Source: Favolaschia claudopus (lineage: Eukaryota > Basidiomycota > Agaricomycetes > Agaricales > Mycenaceae). Taken from it: a stretch of DNA of 64,000 bases. Positions 11,063 to 23,604 of the stretch are shown here, piece by piece. A model generated the notes under the pieces. The model saw only the letters and a program-made list of their open reading frames with translations, was not told the origin of the DNA and did not search any database. Numbering within the stretch: the stretch's first letter is position 1; every line of letters begins with the position of its first letter. The stretch lies in contig JAWWNJ010000022.1 of the NCBI GenBank assembly GCA_037176885.1, positions 744,001 to 808,000 on the forward strand, written 5' to 3'. Made by a program: the position numbers and the translations under genes.

Positions 11063-14000
11063 ATGGGCTCCGTACAAGGCGCCATATTCAGAGAAGAATT
11101 TAGCGTGGAGGTGGACCATTCGTTCATGAATCTCAACTTCGCCTCACAGGTCTGTATCTATCGCATATTGTTCTGCAACTGTCTGAGGAAATTAGTCGAT
11201 TTTCTTCAAAATTTCTTTCGACAATGCGCCCTTTGATTGGCCCAGTGCGTGAACGAAACAATTTCCGACACCGACGGCAAATTCAATACCTAATATTGCA
11301 GTTCTACAAGCCACTTGTTCCATAGACGACCTTCAAACTGTGCGCCTAGTCAAGCACCCATATGCCATGCCAACCGCTACTTTGACTCTGACGTTACGCC
11401 GTCCGCCACGTCTCGAGGCGGATTTTCGTCGAACAGCGTCGAACCGCGCCATCGGACTTCGCCGAGCTACCGAGCTTGACTGGTCCCCCGATGACATTGA
11501 GGAGGGCGGTGCTGGTCCACCGTCGACGACACCTCGAGGACCTTGGGTCCACACCCCTATGAAGGTAAGACATTGAATATTTTCTTATATAGTGTTGACG
11601 AAAACAAACGAACAGTTTGGATCATGGCTCACTTATAGATTTGATTTTTTTGCCGAAGTGGCAGAGATCAGCCGTGTCAAGATAGCATTGTCGAGACTGC
11701 GCACTCTCGACCGACCTGGCGCAGAGAAAATTGCGGTGGAACCGGAGGCCGAACCGCAGCACCTCTTGACAACGACCACTCCTCACGATGATCCATACAA
11801 AGGATCTGACCCGCACAAAATCGACGAGCGACTCAAAAATGCGAAATACCCTTTTGAAGCGCGCTACTTGGTCGTTGGACTCATATCGCAGGGATTGATT
11901 CTGCCGGTGGAAGGTTTGTCGCTAAACCATCTTATTTACCTGGAACCTAAATTGCTGCACAGTCTCCGACATAATCCACCAACTATGGCCCGTCGCACCA
12001 AGCATACGAGTCAACATCCTTCGCGCCCTCTTCCGTCTCGAGCGCCGCGCACTCGTCGGACCTCTCGCCGGCGAACAGATCAAGAAGCTAGAGAAGTCCA
12101 TGTCAGGAAACCCCAAGCTTCGCGTCCCTTCAGGTCGCGTACTAATGCGCCGCGTTGTGGTGACTTTCACACGTATCATGGAATTTCCCGAAGTCATCGA
12201 GACAAGCAACCGCGTTTTGCGTGCTTGGCCCGCCCAGACGCGTGATGGAAGGTTCATCCGGGTGGCCTTTGCGGACGAGGATGGTAGGCTTCGCGTTACG
12301 AAGCGCATTGCTGATGCTGAGGTACATGATCCACGCGTTGTGTTTGATTTGTGTTTTCTCAAGTGCGGCGCAAAATCAGGCGTTCAATCCCGATGGTGGG
12401 CTCCTGGCGCGTATTCTCAATGTATTATTGAATGGTATATACATCGCGGGAAGACATTATGTGTGCGTCTTCGATTTCTACGCCGATGGCTCACCTACGA
12501 ACCCTGCGTTTGAATGTAGGTTTCTCGCAGCAGGCGAGTCTCAGCTGAAAGACCATTCATGCTGGATGGTGTGCGAAGACGGCGAATTTACTGCGGATTC
12601 TGTGCGCAGACAGATGGGAGATTTTTCCAGGGAACGTGTTGGTTCGTAGCTTTCTCTTCTCAATCATGATTGCGTCACTGTAATCACTTCCGCCTCACCA
12701 GTCGCCAAATATGCTGCACGAATGGGACTCTGCTTTAGCGCAACCCGACATGTGGTCGACCTCGTGAAAGATGATATCGAATCCCTTCCAGTCGTCAAGC
12801 ACAATGAAGGAAAATAGTTCGTATTCCCTTCGCTACGACTCTCGACTGAGTTAATTGGTTTCGTTGACCAACAGCAATTTTACTGATGGAGTGGGAAACT
12901 GCAGCCAAGCGTTAGCGTCACGGTGCGCCAAAGCATTAGGTAGTGATCAACAGACACCATCAGCGGTGCAGATTCGTATGGGCGGGCGAGTAACGTTCAT
13001 AATCTTCCAAGCTGGAAGCTAGCTAACGCGAGCTACAAATCCCAGCATCAAGGGCGTTCTTTCAGTTCATCCTCACCTGGAAGCGAATCAAGTTTGCATT
13101 CGCCCCTCGATGAAAAAGTTCGATTCACCGCTCATGGGGCTCGGCGTTATGAAAGTCTCCCGATTCGCTCCTGCCCATTTGAACAAACAGGCTATTTGCA
13201 TAATGGTTGCGCTCGGAATGAACACCGATGCCCTCAATACCGCGTACAAAAGACAGATTCAACATGCGGAGAATCTGGAACTGGAGCTTCGTGCGCTCGA
13301 CGCGAGCCGCCATCCCGCAAAACACATTTACAAAAATGCGTTTATTCCGATTGTGGCGATGATAAAGGCGGGACTGATGGATCAGCTGCTGCTGCAAAAC
13401 GTGTTAAAGTGCATCAAGTGCCAGCTTCTGAGGGATTTAAAGTATAAAGCGGTGAGCGAATTGATACACTTGCGCTTCCAATTTCATTCATAAAATATTC
13501 AAGCGAGTTTTGGTCCCGGATGGCGCTTTTTTGATGGGTGTGGCCGACGAGTACGAGTAAGTTGCCACTCTCATCATAAGCGATGTCTTTGAATCTTTCG
13601 TCCAGCATCCTCGAGGAGGGACAGATTTATTGCGCAATTACACCGTCAGGGCCGGGCTCTCGTGAGGTTATCAAAGGGCAGGTCCGAATCCTGCTCGTCG
13701 TGCAGCCTTTTTCAAGTCTGATTTTAAATAATAGTGCACGATATTTCGTTCGCCATGCATCCACCCGGGTGATGTGCGCCTCGTCACGGCTATCGATCAT
13801 CCTGTGTTCCAGGAACTTCCGCTCACGAATGTCGTCGTTTTCAGCACTAAGAAGGCTACGAGAGATCTTCCTTCGATGTAAGATTTGTTCATAACAACAC
13901 GCATTTGAATCCGCTCATTCTTGCCCCAGGCTTGGCGGTATGTCCACGATGTTTTTCGATAGAAAGTCATACCTTAATATCGTCATACATCCAAGGCGGC

Positions 14001-15449
14001 GACCTAGACGGTTCGTGATGGGTTTGAAACATCTGTCTTGGTGCTTATTATCTCTTTCCAGGCGATTTTTACACCGTAATTTACGACAAGGAATTACAGT
14101 ACGTTCAACGTTTCTCCCTTTTTTTGCTTGTCAACGTGAGATAGGATCACGCGTGTGCACGAACCGATGGATTATACTCCCGTCATACCCCGAGAGAAGC
14201 CCGATATCGACATCGATGATATATGCGATTTTGTAGTCGGTACGTTGCGTTCAGTGCTAATATGCCATTTCAATGGCCTACTTATGCCGGACGTCCTATT
14301 AGACTTCATCCGCAGCGACGTCCTCGGTTTGGTGGCATCCAACCATCTTGCTCTGGCCGATACCTATGGACCGGAACATCATCTGTGCCTCGAACTCGCA
14401 AAGCTCAATTCAGATGCAGTGGATTTCCCAAAGTCAGGAGTGGCGGTCCACATTCCTCAACAGTTCGTTGCTCAGGCTCTCGAGTGCGCTCCATGTTGAT
14501 TATTTCCTTCCAGTCTTTTTCCTGTGCGCTATCCCGATTTCATGGGTAAAGACCCGGAATTCAGCTATCCTAGCGCCCGCATACTTGGCGTGATGTATCG
14601 GCAGATTGACGCGCCGAAGTATGAGCCGTCGGAGGAGGACTGCATAGATACACGGATTACTTCCAGAGTAGTCCCGACTGAATATCTTCGACAGGCGGGA
14701 GATATGAAACAACGGGTTCGTAAGGTTTTGCTCGCACCTTCTGCTTTGCCTCGCTAATAGAAACACTAGTATGATGTTGAATTGGAGCAAATCATGAGGC
14801 AGTATGTGTTTCGTAACTGTTTCCCCGTCACCGCTCACGGTCTGTAGGCATTCCCTGCTCGAAGCTGAAATCATTGCTGGTGTCTCAATCATGAGCGACC
14901 AGAAGAGGCGGCGAGCCGCTGACGATGCTATACGGGTACGCACCCAGATTTATTCTCAACTTCCCTCTTGTACTCATCCGCTCGACGCCAGGGCCCTGTG
15001 CGAGAAGCTACGGACGTCATGTTTGTACGGTTCCGCAAAGACGCCAGACGTTTCATCAAAGAACACCCAAGCAGTAATGGACTTCAAACCTGGGCGGTTG
15101 CTTGCTACCAGGTCACTCACGTTGCGGAGCTTCGTTCGCGCTGGGTGGATGCATTGAATGCCAGCCGGCGAGGCTCTGCGGCGGTTTCCGACGATGGGAC
15201 AGAAGAGGGTGAATATTTGGAAGTTACGAGGAGGGAGTTGATATCGTTTCCGTGGTTGTGGGCACATGGTTAGTGGTTAAATTTCTGCGGCTGCTATTTT
15301 CGCTGATGCGTGGATTGTCTCCAGACTTATGCCGTTCGTTGGCTGATGCTGTCATCAAGGAGGAGGAAGAGGAGGACGAGGATTGGAATAACAGGTGGGA
15401 TAATCAAGGGGATTCGGATGAAGAGGATGAGCACGAGGATTTCGTTTAA
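11063..15449 (+). CDS. RNA-dependent RNA polymerase of the RNA-silencing type
   Basis: A cellular polymerase that copies single-stranded RNA into double-stranded RNA for Dicer. The diagnostic catalytic loop is GGGDLDGDFYTVIYDKEL. The aspartate triad DxDGD is split by an intron (about 14012-14071) directly after DLDG. Other family blocks are NFTDGVGNCSQALASRCAKA, PSAVQIRMGG, IKGVLSVHPHLEANQVCIRP, RVLVPDGAFLMGVADEY, VRLVTAIDHPVF and LGLVASNHLALADTYG. A downstream segment reads YPDFMGKDPEFSYPSARILG. The gene needs more than ten short introns. It ends in a very acidic tail (IKEEEEEDEDW) with stop at 15447-15449. The start is uncertain: from ATG 11063 the protein begins MGSVQGAIFREEFSVEVDHS, but relatives have more sequence before that block, and the join between 11150 and 11310 is not clean. 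Confidence 0.9.
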
Positions 15450-16779
15450 TTTGACTATCTTTATATGTTTATGCGGGGCATTGTCATGCATCGGCCGTGC
15501 ATCGTACACCACCATTTTATTCAAATGTCAAAATAATGTCCGAGGTGTGATGTCCTCGGAACCATGATTTGCGAGCTCCAACAGCTCTCAATTTCGAAAT
15601 GTCCTCAGAAGCGTGGTTGGGACAGTCTGTGGATGGTTGAAGGACATCCTAGAAGGTTGTTCAAATCTTAAGATATATACTGGAATCTTAAGCTCGTCTG
15701 ATTCAACAAGTACTGTATTTGGAGTAGCTATATCCCCCAATAAACTCCTTGTGACTTAGTATTGAATGCACAATGTATTCCAAGGAAGTTCATGAAGTTC
15801 CTCGAGCGGACGCAACCTTTTGCTGCTGGATTTGGCGTCGAACTCGAGAAAACGATGAAGTCCCCACATCGCATCATGACGTGGCATCATTCAATGGTGA
15901 TGTTTGTCATTACGGTCTCCGCTGCCACGTCACTCTCTTGTCTTCTTCCCTCATCCCCCCTCCAAACTCCTCGTCTTTCACGACACCCCAGAAGGAAGCT
16001 CGAAGCCTCTGACACTGTCATCTCTCCTCAACATCCCTTCAAGCTTCAATCTTCAAGCCTCTTCAAGTCCGTTGTGGCACGAAGATCTCTCCACCTCAGG
16101 CAAGAGTCGCAAGTCCGCAAGATCCAAGAACCTCACTGTGCAAGGCTGAGACTGCAAGACAACGGTCGCAAGAGTCCAAGGCCGCAAGCTGAAAACTTCT
16201 CAAGAGTGTAACCCATGCAAACCTTCATCAAAGTCCTTGCCGTCGTCCTCCCCAAGCCTCTCTCATCAACACGCTTCGGCCCTCTCCCCACCTCTCTTTC
16301 TCTCCATCTTCCGGAAAATTATCATTTACTTCCTCTCCCTCCTCTTCTCCTCTCCCTCCTAGAATCATTTGTGTAGCCACTCAATGTATACTTTTGTTGC
16401 TTGCAATACCATTTTTTTATTTGTATTTTGATCGAATTTAAGAAGCAATTCAAATATTATTTATGGCAAGCGCCGTCAGCAAACTGGCTCTAATGTCCTG
16501 GAGAGCTTCAGCGCAGAATGTCCCCAGGACATCATCGCCGACGGATTGTCTGGGAATCGATGTTTCGGTCTCCAGGGAATGTTTCGGAGATGTCAGCTAA
16601 CAGCATCTGTCAAAACGTCCTCCGGAGGTCCGGAACAAACGGTGGTGTAGTACTCTTTATCAACCTTTTTTTTTGAACTGTTGGATGTTTGTTGAACCGT
16701 CAACTTCACGGCGAGGCCGGCCCAGATGCGAACCACGCCGGCACTGCACGTGCTCTCCAAATCCCTTCAGTCCACCACC
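15450..16779. other. Gap between polymerase and BTB genes
   Basis: No gene is supported. From about 15930 to 16370 the plus strand is pyrimidine-rich with repeated TCTTCAAG/CCTCTTCAAG words. This resembles untranslated or LTR-like fungal sequence, but I see no paired copy, primer-binding site or polypurine tract to call a transposon. Confidence 0.45.
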
Positions 16780-17793
16780 ATGTCGGACAGCGGATATGAA
16801 GGCGCGGCACAATCCAGCCCATCAAAATTCGTGCCTACTTGCCCATTGGATGCCGCCGACGCCGACGTTATTCTTCATACCTCTGATGGCGTCGACTTCC
16901 GGCTTCACCGCCTCGTTTTGTCGCTGGCTTCATCCTTCTTCAAGGATATGTTTGGTCTTCCTCAGCCAAACTCCGAACCCGAGATTCCCGTAATACCAGT
17001 CTCCGAGTCGGCTCGTAGTCTGGATGCGGCTCTTCGGTTCTGGTATCCCGGTGCTCAGCCCATCGTATCATACGAGCTGGATGATCTGCGGGAGATCTTC
17101 GAAATTCTGATAATGAAGTACGATATCCAGTTCGTCGTTCCAGCAGCTCAGAAACAATTACTGGGGTTCCTTCACAATCCCCAAAATGCTGTCGCCGTAT
17201 TCTCCATCGCCTGTCACCTCGGATGGAAAGAAGTCGCGCAGCAGGCAGCGGAGACCTCGCTGGAACTTCCACTTCGCTCATTCGACCCGGGATCCGAAAG
17301 GCCTGCGCAGCTGAAGCATATGTCCGCCGACGCGTACCATTCCCTTCTTCAGTATCACTCTGAATGCGCAAAAGTCGCTGCGGCTGTTACATCCTCGCTT
17401 CACTGGGCGAATCATGCAGATATTCCGGGAATCGAATGCTCGAATTGGACGGACCCCGGTGCCTGTCCCAGAACGCTTGAACATTGGGGCATGGCCCATA
17501 GTACCATGGCTCCGTTGACGGCGTGGTTCGCGGATTACTTGGAAGGTGCCACGGAAGCGTTGTCGAAGGCGCCCGCAGCGAGACTTGACAGCACCGAGTT
17601 GCTGCGTTGTCCGATAACCAAGATGAGCACATGTTCGTCCTGTAGGGTGGATGGGTTTCCGGAGCTGATGAAGTTCTTGGGTACTATGAGGAGTAGGATT
17701 GATTTTGCGATCGCCTATGTATGTCTCCAGTTTCGGCTTTTTGTCAGTTACAATACTGAACGTTTTCAGGTTGAGTTGAAATTGGATTTCTAG
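16780..17793 (+). CDS. BTB/POZ-domain protein
   Basis: The N-terminal half is a BTB dimerisation fold: DADVILHTSDGVDFRLHRLV, then LSLASSFFKDMF, with the following helices up to about residue 130. This family acts through homodimers and often recruits Cullin-3 ubiquitin ligase. The remainder is helical and carries a cysteine-rich end (CPITKMSTCSSCR). I chose ATG 16780 (MSDSGYEGAAQSSPSK) because the domain starts soon after it; an upstream in-frame ATG at 16726 adds 18 unremarkable residues. One intron (about 17720-17769) separates IDFAIAY from the last exon VELKLDF. Length is about 320 residues, as in other mushroom BTB proteins. Target unknown. Confidence 0.85.
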   Translation: MSDSGYEGAAQSSPSKFVPTCPLDAADADVILHTSDGVDFRLHRLVLSLASSFFKDMFGLPQPNSEPEIPVIPVSESARSLDAALRFWYPGAQPIVSYELDDLREIFEILIMKYDIQFVVPAAQKQLLGFLHNPQNAVAVFSIACHLGWKEVAQQAAETSLELPLRSFDPGSERPAQLKHMSADAYHSLLQYHSECAKVAAAVTSSLHWANHADIPGIECSNWTDPGACPRTLEHWGMAHSTMAPLTAWFADYLEGATEALSKAPAARLDSTELLRCPITKMSTCSSCRVDGFPELMKFLGTMRSRIDFAIAYVCLQFRLFVSYNTERFQVELKLDF

Positions 17794-18107
17794 GAATCTG
17801 GGGTGCATCGCTGACATGGTCCGATCCCAGTGTGGTGGAAGCGACCCCATCATGTACCTATTCTGTAAATGTAATTTTATTGCTAATGAAATGAATACTT
17901 AACTCGAAAATTCCTGGTCAAAATATTATCCTGACTTAACATTTCGGGCGAGAAGAGACACAAGAGCACCAACCGCTACGGCGTTGTCTTCCAGGTCACC
18001 CTCAGAGCCCCCGAACGCATTTCGAGTTGGTGGGAAGAAACAAACAACGACATCACGCTGTGACTACCCACGTGGACTGTGACATATCACTCCTGCCCGA
18101 AGCGTCC

Positions 18108-19505
18108 ATGTCGACTCTCTTTGGCTCAGCGCCGGCGCCGCCAGAGACATCCATGTCTCTGCAATCCTCACTCGTTATAGGACCACAATCTCTGTCTTTT
18201 GAGGTCAAATTTGGTCTCTATCATAACCCCAAATTTCCCCTGAATTTTTGTGATTTTTTCACAGGAAGTACGCATCAGCGATTACTTGACTTCGTATCGT
18301 TCTACCGGTCGTCCTCCACCTCCATGTCCAACATATCCAAGTGACCCTGCAGCCCGCGCTGCTCAGGGTATGCCTCCGCTCTTCGTCCCCGCGCCGTTTC
18401 CTGGGGCAGCCTCTACCTCGACATCTGCCTCGACTGCCCCCACATCCCTATTTGCGAGTGGCGTAGCGAGTACGAGTGCTATAACAGACCCGACACGCCT
18501 CCCGCTACCACAAGTTTTCAGTGAAGCGACCGCTGTGACGACTGGGGCCGAAAGAGAGTCGTTTGCGAGCATTGCGATGGCTCCGGAGTATCGGCATTGG
18601 AGTCCGGAGGTGCATCTGCTTGCTTCTGATCTATTGTCATTTCTGACCACTTTGCTATGTCCAGGAACTTCGATACTATGCGTACTTTCGTGGGATGCGC
18701 GCCCCACCTCCAGGAACTGCTATGTTCGCGCTTACCCCACCGCCAACATTGCCTGGAGGTGCGCCGGTACAAGATGGAGGGGATACGTTAACGAATATCA
18801 CCTGTCGTCCGGAGTTTTCGAGACATAGTCCCGAGGTGCGTGCTCTATACGATCGAATCAGGACAATTTACTGACCATATATTACCTACCTTCCCCCACT
18901 CATCATATTCTATGCTATCCGATCTTACCTCCCTCGTTTTCTTCCCGCTTCCCCTCCTTCTTTCCTCAATCATACAGGAACTCCGCCTATCCTTCCTCCG
19001 CACCGGCACGGAGCTCAACTCTGCTCAAATCCTTGCCGGGGTCACCACACCCTCCCAACCCAACCCCGTCGCCGCGCCTCCCACGAATCAATTCAACCCT
19101 CCATCAATATTCGGCGCCCCTCCATCTCAGCCTCAACCCCAACCATCCACCCTGTTCGGCGCCCCAGCACCCCCCGCCCAACCCCCATCGATGTTCGGAT
19201 CCCGACCGGCAGGGCAAGTGTGGGGCGCCCCGCAACCCCCGGCGCCGATCCAGCCTACACCAAGCGGCGGCGGAGGGGGTTTCGCGTTTGGCAACCCGCC
19301 TGCCGCATCGACCCAAGCGCAGCCTGCTGGAGGAGGGTTTTCTTTTGGTGCTCCCGCGGCGCCTCAACAGCCTGCTGCATTCTCGTTTGGTACGCCTGCC
19401 CCCGCACCGCCTGCAGCGCCGGTGTCGCAGTTTTCTTTTGGTGCGACGCCGGCTGCGGGAGGTGGGGCTGGGACTGGGTTTTCGTTTGGGGCGAGAAGGT
19501 TTTAG
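18108..19505 (+). CDS. SxEELR-module protein with C-terminal FG repeats (nucleoporin-like)
   Basis: The protein starts MSTLFGSAPAPPETSMSL. It is built from three copies of a short module in which an intron always falls, in phase 0, between two glutamate codons: LSFE|EVRISDYLTSY, HWSPE|ELRYYAYFRGM and RHSPE|ELRLSFLRTG. Similar SxEELRxxDY segments occur in fungal FG nucleoporins. After the third module comes a proline/glycine-rich region with FG-type units (SIFGAP, TLFGAP, FAFGNP, FSFGAP, FSFGTP, FSFGAT) ending FSFGARRF. FG units bind transport receptors in the nuclear pore, so a nuclear-pore or related role is inferred. Exons are 18108-18203, 18265 to about 18628, about 18663-18836 and about 18979-19505. 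A paralogue lies just downstream on the other strand. Confidence 0.75.
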
Positions 19506-19780
19506 CGAGCTGAGTGGAGCGAAGAGTAGATTGTGCTTGGAAGGCGAGGGGATTTGGGTGCAGAGTGAATGTGGGCGGCAAAACCTTGTGTATCAGGCGT
19601 GAAGTATATAATTTGCTATCGTGTTTTGTGTTTTATCCTTGGGTATTGAGTTGCATGTAAGCCGATCCAGAGTGCTGACCATACAGTATAGAACACAATC
19701 CGCGAAGGATGTTCAAGATTCGCCCCATCCTCTGTCCTATGTACGGTAGGAAAGTACAACTCGCCCCATGGCAAAACGGT

Positions 19781-20920
19781 CTACGGCGGAACTGAAAAGG
19801 GATTTACCGGCCTAACGCTTTGCTCTGCGAAGGGATTCATGGGATGAGATTTAGCGTTCCCTGGATCGAAGGGATTGACCGGTCTACTACTGAAGCTGCG
19901 TCCGAAAGGCAGATCTGCCGAGCCAGGAACGAAAGAACTTGAACCCGACGATGTTGGCAAGGGTACCTGGAAAAAGACGTGAGTAATCATTATCGACGAG
20001 CTGCGAAGTAGGAGGAAAGAATGAGGCAAGGCCTGCATACCTCTGGCGCGGTTGCCACCTGCTTCTGCCAGGGGGGCCAGTGAGGCAAATTTTTGTGAGA
20101 CGCTTCCAGTTCCTCTGCCATCCCGGGAGGTTGAACAGGGTCTGTATCAAATGCCCGGACACTGGTCCAGGAAAGACTTGTGCCAGTATTGTTAGCCGGC
20201 GCGAGCACAAAGCGGGGCATATCCGGAGGCGAGGTGCGGAGACCACGAGTGTAGGCGTGGTATCTGAGTTCCTGTGTCGACAGTGAATTATTATCGCTTA
20301 CGCGCAGAAAAAATAGCAAGAAGCTGGGTACGAACCTCGAAGCTCCATTGCCAATACTTTGGGTCTGCAGTGATACTCGTGAATAAAACTGCTGGCTCCT
20401 TGATGTGTGGGTAACCGAGTACGGGGTGGGTAAACGGCTGGAGCTTGGAGAGTAGTACCTCGACGGCGTTGGGTTTCTCAGCGGTGAGTTTCTCGCCGGA
20501 GTGTTGTGGATGTCGTGGCAGTAAGAGGCCATGGCCAGGCGGAAGTGTAACAGGGGGGTCGGGCGGGGGGCGGAAGAGTGGAGGCAGCCCAAGTTCGCGC
20601 CGAGTGAGCTCGTCATCCAGAGACAGATCTGGCCTGGGATTGATGTAAGGGGTTGGGGGACGACCTGTAACCGCGTAGGAGGAGAGATAATCCGCTAGTC
20701 GCACCTCCTTTTTGAAAGAAAGGGAAAGAAAAGTATGAAGGGTTTCGTTAGATACTACTGCTGAAAGTCTAGGGCTTGGATGAATCACTCGACGAACCTC
20801 GAACGATTTTGAGTCTGGTCCAAGCATGCACGATACTTCAAGCGACATGAATATGGTGGTCGGGTACGCCGGGGTTGGCGTTGGGTTTGCGAACAGGCTG
20901 ACAATGTCGCCGATGGCCAT
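19781..20920 (-). CDS. Paralogue of the SxEELR-module protein, ending in NPF repeats
   Basis: The start is MAIGDIVSLFANPTPTPAYP (ATG 20918-20920); an in-frame ATG at 20935 is possible. It has two modules with the same exon design as its neighbour: KSFE|EVRLADYLSSYAVTGRP and QWSFE|ELRYHAYTRGLRT. Introns open GTTCGT in both. The middle is proline-rich. A third intron leads to a C-terminus carrying three units: RPVNPFDPG, HPMNPFAEQ and RPVNPFSVP. NPF tripeptides are known EH-domain ligands in endocytic proteins; whether they act so here is inference. The FG tail of the neighbour is missing. The two genes face each other with about 275 bp between their stops, consistent with an inverted duplication. 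Function not established. Confidence 0.7.
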
Positions 20921-21399
20921 GGTGGTTCTGGGCAAGGAGTCAATCAGAAATGATCATCATCAATTTGAACTTCACGAGGTATCAGCGAGGTATCGATTTG
21001 GTAATTTCGAGTGAAGTTCAACCGAGCAATTTTGGTCCCACTGACAGGGCTTGCCAGCGCAGGCCCAGAGAAACAAACAGACAGAAAAATCCCGATCATA
21101 TGGCGATAAATTAGGCTCGGAACCAGCCTGCCTACGAGCCTAGCGATAAATGTTCGCCGAAATTCATGTCAACACTGTTGCTCTTTCCTGGTTCCGCCAC
21201 AAGTTGTAACTGTCCTCGAAATTCGCTGAGCTCAAAAGACAGTATACAAATCTTCTGCATATTTATCCAGCAGTAGCTGAACCAGCGAATTGATTATCTT
21301 TCTGACTCTCCTTCCAAAATCCTCGACTGAATGTCTGGACTGTTATCCGGCTTCATCCTCTTTTGCTTTGCACCGCTGTCTAGTACATATTATAGCTAT

Positions 21400-23268
21400 T
21401 CAAACAACAGGTTTACCAAAATTGGGGTTTTCTCGCGCTCTTGCAAGGCGTTCAGGTGTAAGTTCAAGGCATTCCGGAAGTCCTGTATCCGCCCATGTCC
21501 CGCCCTGCATCAATGTAACGAGACCTGGCGCGCAAGTGAAAACGTGTGCCATTCCGTGTCCGTGAAACCCGGCGCAGATCCACTGTCCCGGGAGGTCGGG
21601 AATCTTTCCTATAAACGGAAGGGTGTCTGCGCTCTGCGAGTGATGAACGAATGATCAGTCCCGATATAATTTAAAGGAGAGAATGAGTAAGACGACGAAC
21701 CAGCCCGATGATTCCACTCCACGAATATTGTGGACCAACGCCAGGCGCAGGGAGTCCTTCGTCCCATCCTTCGAACGCGGTAGATGTTAAATCTTCGACA
21801 GCGTCTGTGAGAGGCTTGAAGTTGTTTAATCTGTCGTCGAATAAGCGGTTGGGATCCGCATCCAAGTAAGCCTTTAGCTGATTCTGGTTGGGGTTACTCC
21901 CGCCGAATAAGATGACGCCGTCGGTGTTGCAGCGTGGGTTGATGCTGTAGAGCCCACCAGGTGCGAGAACTCCATACGAGTTTTGCAGAGCCTTGCTACC
22001 GGCAAAGGCGCGTGGCGGTATGACCTTGTTGCACATGTGAGCAGTGGGCTGGATGTATTTCACAAAGCCGGGTAAGATCGACGACGCATACGCGTTGGTG
22101 GCGTGAACGACAGTTGGGGTTGATATGCTTCCGCGGGCGGTGTTGACGTTCCATAGTCCTGAGGTGTCTGACGCCGTGATGGATATAACGGGGGTCCATG
22201 TTTGGAGGTTTAAGCCTTTGCTGAGACAGACATTCATGAGATGGGCAACTGGTTGACGGGTTATAGATTATTTTTGCGAATTCAAACGCTGCTTACCGAG
22301 TTTCCAGGGATAAAATGTGGAGGCTTTCCATGCCCAGATGGCTTGAGCACGTTTCAAGCGTGAGACCTAGGACCGTGGATATGAGACGACTATATGAATC
22401 ACTAATACGCATTACCTTTTCTGCTTCCATCGGGTCTGATATATACCGAACATTGTCGAGGTTCTCGCCGTATGACTTGTATGCGTTATAGTCTGCAGCA
22501 GCTCTGCTCGCAGTTTCTGCGGTCATCGCAACGTCCAACTATGTTGATAAAATCATAGTGAGAAGTGTAAAGAAGAAATGAATCCCACGAACCGTATTCC
22601 CGACCCATAGATCGCAATCAACATTTTCGTTGCGGATATATTCTATCATGCGGCTCCAGGTCTCGAATTCATGTTCGAGTAGCTGTAAAAAATCAATCCA
22701 GGTCACGTTTTAGCGCTAGATGCCGCCATTTCATGCCTTTTTGGCTTGCTCTGGGCCGAATAGCTTTGAATATTTTTCAAACCCTCGGTACTTAGTTACG
22801 AGTGAAACGTCAAGAACATGCGTCTGTCAAGATCTTGAAAAAAGCTGCATGAATAGCACAAACTTGATCGGGTTTACAATGCCCCGCATTCCTCCCCGTT
22901 GCGCCAGAGCACAGCTCTCGTGCTTCTAGAATGATGACGCTTTTGGGAGGATTGGGACGCGTGAGAAGCTCGTATGCAGTCAATGTTCCCGTCATCTGGA
23001 CAGCCAATGTGATTCTCGTAGCAAAAAAGTTTTGGATAGCACGAAAACACACCCCAGAGCCAATAATCACCGCGTCCGCTGTCTCGGGGAGGTCTGTCGT
23101 AGTACGGTGATCAAGCAGGGGCGATGCACGGACGCCCTGCATCCAATACGAAAGAGACATTCCCTCGGGATTCGGGAAGGCCATCCCTCCTTCGATCCCA
23201 GCGGTGGAGGAAGAGACCATGATGGGATAGGGAGAGAGCTCGTGTGTGGGAAATTGATTCAACATCAT
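21400..23268 (-). CDS. FAD-dependent oxidoreductase of the DAO family
   Basis: The N-terminal Rossmann fold ADAVIIGSG|MTGTLTAYELL contains the GxGxxG dinucleotide-binding motif, interrupted by an intron. It is followed by VIILEARELCSGATGRNAGH, the second FAD contact region of the D-amino-acid-oxidase family. The C-terminal part reads GKIPDLPGQWICAGFHGHGM, the expected FAD-closing segment, and ends LARARENPNFGKPVV with stop at 21400-21402. Introns occur near 22690, 22560, 22400, 22270 and 21650. The N-terminus is preceded by about 60 residues starting MLNQFPTHELSPYP, with no evident signal peptide. It oxidises an amine or amino acid by family, but the substrate cannot be told from sequence. 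Confidence 0.88.
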
Positions 23269-23604
23269 TGGGCGGCAATTGCCGGCGCGGTTGTTTAAAA
23301 CTCCGTCGCTTTTGACTCTGCTGCGGGGCGTCTAAATTCAACGATTTTATACACAAATACAGATTTTTTCTCTTCATTGATATGTCTATTCTTCCGGATC
23401 TGCCGTAGCGGTGGTCTCTCGGCAGATAACAAGTATTTGACTTCTAAATCGCAGGCGCTTTGCCAATGTGGGCGTTTTCATTCTGCAGCACACTCGTTAA
23501 TTTTATTGAGAAGCTGCAAAAAGTCAACATACCTCGTAAGCCTTTGGTACTTTTTTTTTTGGGTGGTCGAAATTTGCCATCACCAAAGTTCGCACGGTTC
23601 GATT

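Noticed and set aside
15900..16380. Possible LTR of a retrotransposon
   Set aside because: There is no second copy, no primer-binding site, no polypurine tract and no retroelement coding sequence nearby.
19033..19602. Long Arg/Pro-rich frames overlapping the FG-repeat exon on both strands
   Set aside because: They are by-products of GC-rich repetitive codons; the FG-repeat frame continues conserved upstream exons.
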